NCBI RefSeq assembly: GCF_020097835.1
Contig: NZ_CP083667.1
Coordinates: 248,001-312,000 of the forward strand
Direction: 5' to 3'
Origin: Haloprofundus halobius
Lineage (GTDB): Archaea > Halobacteriota > Halobacteria > Halobacteriales > Haloferacaceae
Length of the DNA: 64,000 nucleotides
The translations under genes and the position numbers were made by a program. Positions 8,276-16,556 of this stretch are shown here, piece after piece; position 1 is the stretch's first letter; each line of letters starts with the position of its first letter. The notes under the pieces are model-generated. The model was not told the origin of the DNA. It saw nothing but the letters and a program-made list of their open reading frames with translations, and ran no database searches.

Positions 8276-9037
8276 ATGGCACGACCGGCGATTCAGCTAT
8301 ACACGCTCCGTGAGTTCGACGAACCGTTGACTGAGACGCTGCTTCGCGTCGGCGAGACGACGTACGAGGGTGTCGAGTTCGCCGGTCTCGGCGACGAGTC
8401 ACCCGACGCAATCGCCGACGCCCTCGACGACGCTGGTCTCGTGCCGGTGGGTGCGCACGTCGGTCTCGACGCGTTCGAATCCGACTACGCGGCGACCGTC
8501 GAACGCTACCGGACGCTCGGATGCGACCGAATTGTCGTCCCCAGTTACGGTGAGGGAGGGTTCGGCTCCGTCGCGTCGGCCATGGAGACGGCCGACGACC
8601 TGTCGTCGGTAGCGGACCGACTCGTCGCCGACGGCTTCGAAGCACACTATCACAACCACACGTACGAGTTCGCGGCGCTGGAAGCCAGTTCGAGATTCGA
8701 GACCGCGTACGATGCGTTCGCCGCGTACTCGGACGACCAGCTCGGTCTGGAGTTCGACGTCGGACTCGCACAGCACGGCGGCGTCGACCCCACGACGTAT
8801 CTCGACCGCTACGCCGACCGACTCTCGCTCATCCATCTCACCGACACGAACCCCGGCGACGACGACACGCTCCACGTCGATCTCGACGAGGGCGTCGTCG
8901 ACCTCAACGCGTGCGTCAGTACGGCCGCCGCCGCGGACGTAGACTGGGTGATTCACGAGAACGGACTGACGACCGATCCGGAGGCGACGCTGGAGTCGAG
9001 TTCCCGTCGACTCCAAGAACTTCTCGACGACAACTGA
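8276..9037 (+). CDS. Sugar phosphate isomerase/epimerase-like TIM barrel (IolE/YcjR-like)
   Basis: A 253-residue xylose-isomerase-like TIM barrel. It opens with QLYTLREFDEPL, contains EGVEFAGLGDE, the HYHNHTYEF strand and EFDVGLAQHGG and LIHLTDTN strands that provide metal-binding residues. The YHNHxxEF version is typical of IolE, YcjR and other enzymes acting on keto-inositols or 3-keto-sugars after a Gfo/Idh/MocA oxidation. It is followed by two Gfo/Idh/MocA genes. A paralogue with the same architecture lies at 60294-61025. Substrate unknown. Confidence 0.85.
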   Translation: MARPAIQLYTLREFDEPLTETLLRVGETTYEGVEFAGLGDESPDAIADALDDAGLVPVGAHVGLDAFESDYAATVERYRTLGCDRIVVPSYGEGGFGSVASAMETADDLSSVADRLVADGFEAHYHNHTYEFAALEASSRFETAYDAFAAYSDDQLGLEFDVGLAQHGGVDPTTYLDRYADRLSLIHLTDTNPGDDDTLHVDLDEGVVDLNACVSTAAAADVDWVIHENGLTTDPEATLESSSRRLQELLDDN

Positions 9038-9103
9038 ACGGGCGCCCCTCGGAACAACTCGGCGAACTGTGGACCGCCGCCGCGCGGAGTCGTCGGGTCA
9101 CAA

Positions 9104-9114
9104 TACTTATCATA
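9104..9114 (+). promoter_or_regulatory. TATA-like box for Gfo-like gene
   Basis: The tract tacttatcata is centred about 27 bases before the ATG at 9136, the spacing of a leaderless haloarchaeal promoter. It implies the Gfo pair can be transcribed separately from the TIM barrel gene. Confidence 0.45.
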
Positions 9115-9135
9115 CACGCTGTGGGACCTACGCCC

Positions 9136-10134
9136 ATGCAACGCATCGTCGCGGTCGGGTCCGAGACGGCGGTGCGAAAGCACGTCGAACGGTACCGGCG
9201 GTTCGACGATGCGACCGTCTGTGGCGTCGTCGACGCCGACCGTGAACCGTGCGTCGACGAGGGCGTTGGGTTCGACGATATCGACGTGCCGAGATACCAT
9301 TCCCTCTCGGAGGTCCTCCAAACCACCGACGGCGATGTCGACGGCGTCGATATCTGCGGACCGGGGGCGGCTTTCGTCGATGCGCTCGAAACTGCACTCG
9401 CTGTGAGTACCCCGGTTCGCTGTGACCCGCCAGTTGCCTTCGACGCGGAGACGTTCGACCGACTCGTCACCGCTTCGACCGAGAGCGAGGGGTGGATACT
9501 GTCGCACTCACCGCACCGCTTCTCGCGGATGTACGAACGGCTCCACTCGGCCGTCGAATCGGGCGGTATCGGACCGATAGGCGTCGCGCGAATCGAACGG
9601 GCCGCGCCGTTCGACGGTCCGGGATGGAACGTGTCGTACGACGGCGTCTCCGTCGTTGAAGGCCCCGTTCGTACGCTCTGCGCCGTTCTCGCGCACGACG
9701 TTGACGTGCTGGAGTGGACGTTCGGGCCCGTCGAACGAGTGTTCGTTCGAGCGCGGGCGGGCGGGCGGTACGACCACGCCCACGCCGTGTTCGCGTTTCG
9801 AGATGGGGGACGAGCGACCGTCGGTACCCGGTGGCACCGAGCAGAGACTCCGGCCCCACGCATCGGCGTGGAGTACAGCGGCAAACACGGCCGCCTCGAC
9901 TTCAGCGAGGACGACGCGTCGACTGCGCTCCGCGAGGGGTCGACGCCGCTGGCCGTCGACCCGCCGGAGGACGACTGCCGCGGGCGGGCGCTCCGGGCGT
10001 TCATCGATCGTCTCGGAGGGAGCGAGCGTCCGCCGACGGACGTCGCTCCGGTGACGTCTTCGCGGGTCGTCGTCGCTGCGCGCCGCTCCGCGGACGAGAA
10101 CCGCCCGGTCACGCTCGCGGAGGAGTCGCCGTGA
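9136..10134 (+). CDS. Divergent Gfo/Idh/MocA-like protein lacking the EKP motif
   Basis: A 332-residue protein with the overall Gfo/Idh/MocA layout: N-terminal Rossmann-like part, then a beta-sheet domain (HDVDVLEWTFGPVERV resembles the usual H-x-x-D-x-x-x-W region). The normally conserved CEKP, whose Lys is catalytic, reads CDPP here, and the N-terminal glycine loop is reduced to VAVGSETAV. Both losses suggest a non-catalytic or altered enzyme. Its last bases overlap the next gene by GTGA, implying translational coupling, so it may be a partner or regulator of that active oxidoreductase. Confidence 0.7.
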   Translation: MQRIVAVGSETAVRKHVERYRRFDDATVCGVVDADREPCVDEGVGFDDIDVPRYHSLSEVLQTTDGDVDGVDICGPGAAFVDALETALAVSTPVRCDPPVAFDAETFDRLVTASTESEGWILSHSPHRFSRMYERLHSAVESGGIGPIGVARIERAAPFDGPGWNVSYDGVSVVEGPVRTLCAVLAHDVDVLEWTFGPVERVFVRARAGGRYDHAHAVFAFRDGGRATVGTRWHRAETPAPRIGVEYSGKHGRLDFSEDDASTALREGSTPLAVDPPEDDCRGRALRAFIDRLGGSERPPTDVAPVTSSRVVVAARRSADENRPVTLAEESP

Positions 10135-11117
10135 CGGTCGACGTCGGCATCTGCTCGACCGCCCACGTCAACGCCGAGGTGTATGCGGCGCTGCTGTCGA
10201 AACTTCCGTCGGCCGACCTCGTCGGTATCTCGGGACGCAACGCCGAACGAACGCGGCGATACGCCAACTCGGTCGGTACCGCTGCGATGTCGCACGCTGA
10301 ACTGATGCGGGCGACCGACGGCGTCCTCGTTTGTTCGCCGACCGCCATCCACGGCGAGTTGATAGACCTCGCGCTGCAGCACGATGTCGCCATCCTCTGC
10401 GAAAAACCGCTGGCGACGTCGCTGACGGAGGCAAAATCGATTCGGGACCGCTGCGAGGAACAGGGTGCGGTCGCCAAGATGGCGATGCCGATACGGTACA
10501 GTCGCCCAATGCAGCGACTCAAGGAACGATACGAGTCGGGGGCCGTCGGCGACCTCCTCGCGGTGTCTGGGGTCAACCGCGGTCGGATGCCCGGTGGCTG
10601 GTTCGTCGACCCGAAACTCGCCGGCGGCGGCGCCGTCGCCGACCACACCGACCACATCGTCGATATCGTCCGCTGGATCACCGGCGAGGAAGTGACCGAG
10701 GTGTACGCCGAGACCGATACCCGGTTCTACGACATCCCGGTCGAAGACGTAAACGTGCTGTCGATGACGCTCTCGAACGGGGCGTCGTTCCTGCTCGACG
10801 GATCGTGGAGCACGCCGCAGAAGAACCCGTTCTGGGGCGACGCCGAGGTAGATCTCGTCGGGTCGGAGGCGACGCTGTCTGCGGACTGCTTCGGCTACCG
10901 ATACAGCCACGTCAGAGATATCGGCCACGATACGCACAACGAGTCCATCTACTGGGGTGCTGACCCGAACAACGCACTACTTCGAGCGTTCGTCGCGTCG
11001 ATACGGGGCGAGTCGACACTCGCGGCGTCGTTCGACGACGCCGTGCGGACCGCCGCCGTGATAGCCGCCGCCTACGAGTCCGTTGAGCGCGGCGAACCGG
11101 TTGATGTGACCTACTGA
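10131..11117 (+). CDS. Gfo/Idh/MocA-family NAD(P)-dependent sugar oxidoreductase
   Basis: A 328-residue oxidoreductase starting at GTG 10131, inside the stop of the preceding gene. The N-terminal NAD(P) domain contains VCSPTAIHGELI and the EKP motif LCEKPLATS. The C-terminal domain carries GGGAVADHTDHIVDIVRW with the His/Asp residues that act on the sugar, and FLLDGSWS. It oxidises or reduces a sugar, inositol or keto-sugar hydroxyl. Very similar to the convergent gene 11193-12206, so the two are duplicates that may differ in substrate. Neighbouring TIM barrel suggests a coupled oxidation/isomerisation. Confidence 0.88.
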   Translation: MTVDVGICSTAHVNAEVYAALLSKLPSADLVGISGRNAERTRRYANSVGTAAMSHAELMRATDGVLVCSPTAIHGELIDLALQHDVAILCEKPLATSLTEAKSIRDRCEEQGAVAKMAMPIRYSRPMQRLKERYESGAVGDLLAVSGVNRGRMPGGWFVDPKLAGGGAVADHTDHIVDIVRWITGEEVTEVYAETDTRFYDIPVEDVNVLSMTLSNGASFLLDGSWSTPQKNPFWGDAEVDLVGSEATLSADCFGYRYSHVRDIGHDTHNESIYWGADPNNALLRAFVASIRGESTLAASFDDAVRTAAVIAAAYESVERGEPVDVTY

Positions 11118-11192
11118 CCCGCGTTAGCTGTCGTGGGGACCGGTTTTCTGAATCGCGCATCGGCGTTCGATGCCGCTCTCCGTCCGGGACAC

Positions 11193-12206
11193 TCAGTTCG
11201 TCGCCGAGGTGATTTCGCTCGCCTCCACGTCGACGGATTCGGACGCGTTCGCGGATTCGTACGCGGCTTCAACGACAGCCACATCGTTGACGGCGTCCGC
11301 GCCCGTCTTCAGCGGTGGGCGGTCCTCGGCGACCGCCTCGACGAAGTCGGCGACGAGTCCCTCGTCGGGGTTCGACCCCCAAAACACCGACCGAATCCCG
11401 GGGTCGCCGGTGTCGCGCGTCTGCTTTATCTTCTGATCGAAGCAGTCGATGGAGACGACGCCCTCGGTGCCGACGAGTCGCAGCGTCGCGTCGCCCCAGA
11501 AATCCCACTCGTCGGGCTTACTCCACGAGCCGTCGAGGACGAACTCGGTCCCGTCGGTGAGCGTCATCGATAACAGGTTCACGTCCTCGACCGGAATGTC
11601 GTTGAACCGGGTCTCGGTCTCGGCGTACACCTCGCGAACATCTTCGCCCGTTATCCACCGGACGATGTCGACGATGTGTACCGAGTGGTCCATCACGGCA
11701 CCGCCGCCGGACTCGGCCTCGTCGACGAACCAGCTTCCGGGCATCTGCCCTCGGTTCGTCCCGCTGAGGAAGCAGATATCGCCGAGTACGCCGTTCTCGA
11801 CGGCCGTCTTCGCGTTCCGGGCCGGTTGGCTGAACCGAAGCGGCATCGCGACGCCGAGGTGAACGTCGGCACGGTGACAGAGGTCGACCATCTCGTGGGC
11901 CGCCTCGACGCTCGGCGCGAGCGGTTTCTCGCAGAGTACGTCGACGCCGGCGTGGGCGGCACGGCGGACCCACGCGAGGTGGTCGGCGTTCGTCGAACAG
12001 ACGACGACGCCATCCACCTCGGCGAGCAACGCGTCGGGGTCGAAGTAGTCGACACCGTACTCGTCGGCCTTCTCTCGACCCTCGGCGACTCGCTCTTCCG
12101 ACTCGGTGACGCCGACGAGTTCGGCGTCATCGAGGTTGTTCAGACAGGCAGCGTAGGAGTCAGCGTGCAGGTGAGCGACCGAACAGAGGCCGATGCGGAC
12201 CGTCAC
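11193..12206 (-). CDS. Gfo/Idh/MocA-family oxidoreductase (paralogue of preceding gene)
   Basis: A 337-residue oxidoreductase with GLCSVAHLHADSY at the N-terminus, LCEKPLAPS as the EKP motif, NRGQMPGSWFVDE and GGGAVMDHSVHIVDIVRW in the catalytic domain, and FVLDGSWS. The same blocks appear in 10131-11117, which it faces tail to tail across 75 bases, so the pair is an inverted duplication. Its start overlaps the stop of 12203-13201 by ATGA, placing it second in a leftward two-gene operon. Confidence 0.88.
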   Translation of the reverse strand: MTVRIGLCSVAHLHADSYAACLNNLDDAELVGVTESEERVAEGREKADEYGVDYFDPDALLAEVDGVVVCSTNADHLAWVRRAAHAGVDVLCEKPLAPSVEAAHEMVDLCHRADVHLGVAMPLRFSQPARNAKTAVENGVLGDICFLSGTNRGQMPGSWFVDEAESGGGAVMDHSVHIVDIVRWITGEDVREVYAETETRFNDIPVEDVNLLSMTLTDGTEFVLDGSWSKPDEWDFWGDATLRLVGTEGVVSIDCFDQKIKQTRDTGDPGIRSVFWGSNPDEGLVADFVEAVAEDRPPLKTGADAVNDVAVVEAAYESANASESVDVEASEITSATN

Positions 12207-13201
12207 GCCTCCACCTCCACGGGCGACACCGGCTCACCGCGCTCGCTGGACTCGACGGCCGCCAGCGCGACGCGAACTGCCTCGCGCGCGTCGGCCGGCG
12301 AGATCTCGGGGTCGTCGCCGTTCTCGACGCAGTCGAGGAAGTGTTCGAGTTCGACCGTGTACGGGCTCTTCGCCAGCGGACTCGCGGGCGCGTTCGCGCC
12401 TTCCACACCGCCGGAGACGCGGACGGCGTTCTCGTCGCGAGCGTCGAACTCCAACATCCCCTCGTCACCGGCGAGTTCGTAACTGGTAATGAACGGCGAC
12501 CCCTCCGGGTAGCCCCACGACGCCTCGACGTGGCCGACAGCACCGTTTTCGAAGCGCAGGACGACCGACGAGTGCTGGTTGAGGTGGCCATCGTCCCACT
12601 CGGCGGTTCGAGCGAACACTCGGTCGACCTCACCGGCGACCCAGCGCAGATAGTCGAAGTCGTGGATCGCCATGTCCAGCAAGACGCCACCGCTCTGCGC
12701 CTTGTCGCCGAACCAGGAGTTGGTGCCGTACCGCGGCGGCGACGAGAGTCGTTCGGTGTGCAATGTTCCCAGCGTCCCGATCTCGCCCGCGTCGATACGG
12801 CGTTTCGCCTCGGCGTACTCGGGGAAGTAGCGCAACACGTGCCCGGTCATGAACGTGATTCCGGCCTCTTCGACCCTCTCGACGATGGCGTCGGCGTCCT
12901 CGACGGTCCGCGCGAGGGGTTTCTCGCAGAAAGTGTCGAGGCCGCGGGCGGCGGCGGCCTCGACGAGCGGCCGGTGCGTCGGCGTCGGCGTACAGATGTC
13001 GACGACGCTTATCTCGGCGTCGTCCATCATCTCTTCGGCATCGTCGTACACTTCTGCCCCGGGCGCGTGCTCCGCCGCGAACTCCGTTCGGTTCTCACCG
13101 ATCGATGCGACCGCGACGACCTGCGCGCCAGCAATATTTTGGTAGCTGTTAGCATGAGTCGTGGCCATGAAACCACTCCCCACTAACCCAATTCGTTGCA
13201 T
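12203..13201 (-). CDS. Gfo/Idh/MocA-family oxidoreductase
   Basis: A 332-residue enzyme starting MQRIGLVGSGFMATTHANSY, a clean GxGxxG-type Rossmann loop. EKP motif is FCEKPLART, and the catalytic region contains GGVLLDMAIHDFDYLRW with the H-D pair. The ATG at 13201 fits the fold; an in-frame ATG nine bases upstream adds three residues. First gene of the leftward pair with 11193-12206 (ATGA overlap). It differs clearly from the duplicated pair and probably acts on another intermediate. Confidence 0.88.
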   Translation of the reverse strand: MQRIGLVGSGFMATTHANSYQNIAGAQVVAVASIGENRTEFAAEHAPGAEVYDDAEEMMDDAEISVVDICTPTPTHRPLVEAAAARGLDTFCEKPLARTVEDADAIVERVEEAGITFMTGHVLRYFPEYAEAKRRIDAGEIGTLGTLHTERLSSPPRYGTNSWFGDKAQSGGVLLDMAIHDFDYLRWVAGEVDRVFARTAEWDDGHLNQHSSVVLRFENGAVGHVEASWGYPEGSPFITSYELAGDEGMLEFDARDENAVRVSGGVEGANAPASPLAKSPYTVELEHFLDCVENGDDPEISPADAREAVRVALAAVESSERGEPVSPVEVEA

Positions 13202-13256
13202 CACCTCCAACGTGCGGAACTATAGTTATTAAAACTTCTGTAGCGGCAACTGCACC

Positions 13257-14534
13257 CTAGATGTTCGACCACGTGGTGTTCGTCTCGGAGGTGAAGCCCG
13301 CCCTGGCGAACCGGTCGCTCTCGTCGAACACCGATCGGATGACCGAGGGGTCTTCGAGCAGTCGGTGCCGGAGGAAGCTCCCGCGTCCGCGCCCGCCGCC
13401 AGTCCGCGTGATTTCGAGCACTTCGAGGAACTCCCACTCGCGCAGCAGGTCGTGGACTCGGCGCTTCGAGAGCGCGTCGAGACTGACCTCCGCGCAGATG
13501 TCCTCGTAGGCGGCGTACACTTCGGTGGTCTCGAACGTCCGCGTCTTCTCGACGAGCGCCAACGAGACAACTGCCAGCAGCGTCGCCTTCTGTTGGGTGG
13601 TCGCGCCCGCTAGCAGGGCCTCGACGCGGTCTCGTTCGGCGAGGTTGTCGGCACGCTGGACGTGGTCGACGGTGACCGCGTCGGCGTCGTCGAACGTGGC
13701 GAGTTCCCCAGCATGACGCAGTAGGTTGATGGCTTTCCGAGCGTCGCCGTGTTCTTCGGCGGCGAGAGAGGCGCACTCGGAGACCACGTCGTCGGAGAGC
13801 ACGTCGCCCTCGAAGGCGTCAGCGCGGCTTCGAATTATCTCGTGGAGTCCCCGACGGTCGTACGGGGTGAAGACGATTTCGCGCTCCTGGAGGCTGCTCT
13901 TGACCCGCTCTTCGAGTCGGTTTCGGTACTTTATCCTGTTGCTGATACCGACCACGCCGACGGAGCACCGATCGAGTTTCCCCGTCTCCGCCGCGCGCGA
14001 TAGCTGCATGAGCAGGTCGTCGCCCTCCAGGCGGTCTATCTCGTCGAGAACCACGAGCGCGACGTCGAACTGCGCGTCGAGCACCTGCCAGAGCAGGCGG
14101 TAGTAGCGCGAGCGACCGAGGCCGGTCTCCGGAACGGCGAAACCGGTCACGTCGGGGTCGTTCAGCGCTCGGACCGTCGCCCTGACCGCGCGCGTTTCGG
14201 TGTCCTCCTGCGAACAGTCGACGACGACGCGACCCACCGAGACGCCGTGTTCCACCGCGGCCTCGACGATTCGTGCCGTCGCGTACCGGGCGCAGAGCGA
14301 CTTTCCGGTGCCCGTCTTCCCGTATAGAAACACGTTGCTCGGCGCTTCACCCGTGACCGCGGGGTTTAGCGCTGTCGCGAGTCGACGGATCTCTTCGTTG
14401 CGAGCGACGATGTTCGCGGGACCGGGTACGTAGCCGACGTCGAGTCTCTCCTTCTGCGAGAAAATTCGGTCGCGAGCGCCGAACGCGTCGTCGAGGGCGC
14501 TCGCGTTCTCGACCGGTTCGTCGTGCCGTGTCAT
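13257..14534 (-). CDS. Orc1/Cdc6-family replication initiator
   Basis: A 425-residue AAA+ origin-binding ATPase. Walker A is YGKTGTGKS (residues 71-79), Walker B VVLDEIDRL, sensor 1 VVGISN, and the initiator-specific QEREIVFTPYDRRGL and DARKAINLLRHAGE blocks follow. A C-terminal winged helix (about 330-425) contains SKRRVHDLLREWEFLEV. ATG 14534 (MTRHDE) gives the usual N-terminus; a start 36 bases upstream is possible. An ORB-like sequence lies about 130 bases upstream. Haloarchaea carry many orc paralogues, often one per origin or replicon, so this may mark an origin or an acquired replicon. Confidence 0.93.
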   Translation of the reverse strand: MTRHDEPVENASALDDAFGARDRIFSQKERLDVGYVPGPANIVARNEEIRRLATALNPAVTGEAPSNVFLYGKTGTGKSLCARYATARIVEAAVEHGVSVGRVVVDCSQEDTETRAVRATVRALNDPDVTGFAVPETGLGRSRYYRLLWQVLDAQFDVALVVLDEIDRLEGDDLLMQLSRAAETGKLDRCSVGVVGISNRIKYRNRLEERVKSSLQEREIVFTPYDRRGLHEIIRSRADAFEGDVLSDDVVSECASLAAEEHGDARKAINLLRHAGELATFDDADAVTVDHVQRADNLAERDRVEALLAGATTQQKATLLAVVSLALVEKTRTFETTEVYAAYEDICAEVSLDALSKRRVHDLLREWEFLEVLEITRTGGGRGRGSFLRHRLLEDPSVIRSVFDESDRFARAGFTSETNTTWSNI

Positions 14535-14660
14535 ACCGTCCCAGTACCGCCACGTCGCTGATAAACGCATCGGCGGCGACGTCCGTCACCGAGTCCCCTC
14601 CCACGGGTTCGATACGGAACCGATGCGGTGCTGCGGGAACAGTTCGCGCGCTCGAACGAT

Positions 14661-14688
14661 ACCCCCTCCCCCCTCGTTTCACCTGTAT
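14661..14688. promoter_or_regulatory. ORB-like origin recognition box upstream of orc1/cdc6
   Basis: On the minus strand this reads ACAGGTGAAACGAGGGG followed by more G residues, resembling the archaeal origin recognition box layout: a TxCAxxGGAAAC-like core, then a G-string. It is a single copy; no clear inverted partner was found, though an AT-richer stretch and a short inverted repeat adjoin it. Consensus match is from memory. Confidence 0.4.
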
Positions 14689-14690
14689 CT

Positions 14691-14714
14691 CATTACATTC
14701 ATAGTCTCGTAATG
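14691..14714. repeat. Inverted repeat CATTAC-N12-GTAATG
   Basis: CATTAC (14691-14696) and GTAATG (14709-14714) form a perfect 6-base inverted repeat beside the ORB-like box, 160-180 bases before the orc1/cdc6 start. It could be an autoregulatory or origin-associated site. Confidence 0.35.
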
Positions 14715-14830
14715 GCATGTGAGAGAGTTACATTCACGAAAATTCACTCTGGTTTCGGTGACCCTCGTCAGCCCGATAACTCGCGAAGTGGTGACGAACG
14801 CCGAAATACGCCGTAGAAACGGTGGGGATC

Positions 14831-15529
14831 TCAGTTGAGGTACTCGTCTGCGCTCTTGTGGAGTGCGACAAACCCTTCGGCGAACTCCGCACCTCTGGTT
14901 CGACCGAGCACTCTCGCTTCGGCACGGACGCCCTCGACGAGTCCATCGAACTCGGCATCGATGCCGCCGTGTTCCTCCAACCACTCGACCTGCGACTCGT
15001 GTTCGAGGATCGCGTCCTCCTTCGTCGACTGGTGATCGCCGATGTCGACATACGTGTCGGGGGCGAACGAGGAGGTCGGCTTCCCGAAGTAGTAGACGTT
15101 CTGGGGTTCCCACGGATCGTACTCGGTCTCCAAGAGCGGGAGCGAACACATGTAGTACGCGTCGGTCACCAGCCTTGACGTCGCCTGGTGGTCGGGATGC
15201 ATGTCGTCACGGTAATGGGTGAGGACGATGTCCGGCCGGTGTTCGCGCAGTACGTCGACGAGTTGGAGTCGGTTCTCCATCGAGTAGCGTACCCGTCCGT
15301 CCTCGAAATCGAGGAACGTCGCCTCCGCACCGAGCGTCTCCGCGGCGGCTTCGGCCTCGCGTTCGCGCGTCGCGGCGACTTCAGCCTCGGTGGTGTCGAA
15401 CCCGCCGTACTCACCCCGAGTCATGTAGACGATGGTGACGTCGTCGCCCCGGGCGGCGTGCTTTGCGAGCGTCCCGCCGCAGAAGATGTCCGCGTCGTCG
15501 GGATGTGCAACTACTGCTGTGAGATGCAT
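14831..15529 (-). CDS. PIG-L/LmbE-family deacetylase
   Basis: A 232-residue zinc-dependent N-deacetylase acting on acetylated amino-sugar conjugates. Zinc and catalytic motifs are VVAHPDDADIFCGG at the N-terminus and HYRDDMHPDHQATSR near residue 110. The start at ATG 15529 places AHPDD at residues 8-12 as usual; an in-frame ATG 15 bases earlier is less likely. The nearest neighbour on the same strand is a TIM barrel sugar isomerase (15665-16468). This context suggests an N-acetylated or acylated sugar substrate. Confidence 0.9.
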   Translation of the reverse strand: MHLTAVVAHPDDADIFCGGTLAKHAARGDDVTIVYMTRGEYGGFDTTEAEVAATREREAEAAAETLGAEATFLDFEDGRVRYSMENRLQLVDVLREHRPDIVLTHYRDDMHPDHQATSRLVTDAYYMCSLPLLETEYDPWEPQNVYYFGKPTSSFAPDTYVDIGDHQSTKEDAILEHESQVEWLEEHGGIDAEFDGLVEGVRAEARVLGRTRGAEFAEGFVALHKSADEYLN

Positions 15530-15664
15530 ACACACATCAGTCATACAAGTTGGTATTAAGCGTTGTGCTGAACGCGATGTTCGACGCCCCGTCGGTGATC
15601 GACGCCGGAGACTCCGTCGAAGCGCCCTCTCGACCGTCGTCGACGGCCGAACACGACCGTCCGG

Positions 15665-16468
15665 CTACGAGAACAGATGTTCGAGGTCGGCACGGACGCG
15701 CGGCGGCATCCGCTCCGGTGCAGTCCGGTACGGCGGCACCTCCGCGGTTATCCACCCGTCGTAGCCGACTGCCGCGAGCGCCTCATCGACGGCCCGCCAG
15801 TCGACGTCACCCTCCAACGGGTACGTGAAGCCGTCTATCGTGTCTACGTCGGTCCGGTAGTCCTTCACGTGAACGCGTTCGATTCGGTCTCCGAGGATTC
15901 GAATCCACTGCTCGGGGCGGCCGAACCGCCTGACGTTGCCCACGTCGAAGTACGCGCCGACCGGTCCGTCCGTCGACGCCTCGTCGACGAACTCGGCGAA
16001 CTCCAGCGGCGAGAGCAGGAAGTCGTTCCAGACGTTCTCGACGCAGACGGTTACGTCGTAGTCGGCCCCGACCGAGGCGAGCGTTCGAACCGATTCCAGC
16101 GCCCGCTCGTACGCTTCGTCGTATCGTGTTCCCTCGTCGACGACGGCGGGGACGACGAGAACGGCACCGGCGTCGAACGCATCGGCGAGGGCGATCATCC
16201 GCTCGCCCGCTTCGATCCCCGCGACTCGCGTCTCCTCGTCCGCGCTCGACAGGTGTCGGTCCCAGTGTAACGTCGTCGAGATGGCCGGAACGTCGAGTCC
16301 GGACCCGTCGATTCGGTCGGCTAGTTCGTCGACCGCATCGTCGTTCCACAGCGGTCCGTCGGCTGTCAGATTCGGTTCGATTCCATCGTATCCGGCCTCC
16401 GAGAGCAACTCGACGTTGGCTTCGAGGCGTTGCTCGGGGAACCCCATCTGGTTGAGTGCGAACCTCAT
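15665..16468 (-). CDS. Sugar isomerase/epimerase TIM barrel (tagatose-3-epimerase-like)
   Basis: A 267-residue xylose-isomerase-like TIM barrel with a complete metal site: Glu in VCVENVW, Asp in AYFDVGNV, His in ERVHVKDY and Glu in ITAEVPPY. This E-D-H-E set is that of D-tagatose/L-ribulose 3-epimerases and related enzymes. Start ATG 16468 (MRFALNQMGF) matches family N-termini. Divergent from a Gfo/Idh/MocA gene over 88 bases that contain gatttatagg for this gene and tacctttaac for the other. Confidence 0.87.
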   Translation of the reverse strand: MRFALNQMGFPEQRLEANVELLSEAGYDGIEPNLTADGPLWNDDAVDELADRIDGSGLDVPAISTTLHWDRHLSSADEETRVAGIEAGERMIALADAFDAGAVLVVPAVVDEGTRYDEAYERALESVRTLASVGADYDVTVCVENVWNDFLLSPLEFAEFVDEASTDGPVGAYFDVGNVRRFGRPEQWIRILGDRIERVHVKDYRTDVDTIDGFTYPLEGDVDWRAVDEALAAVGYDGWITAEVPPYRTAPERMPPRVRADLEHLFS

Positions 16469-16556
16469 GCACACCAATTCCCGTCCGCGCCGATTTATAG
16501 GTTCGCGTGGTGGTCGGGCGGATACCTTTAACTCGAAGTGTGGGATAAGTGAGGCC

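Noticed and set aside
15888-15905. gattcgaatcc, resembling a tRNA T-loop
   Set aside because: Lies inside the TIM barrel gene and no acceptor or anticodon arms can be drawn around it.
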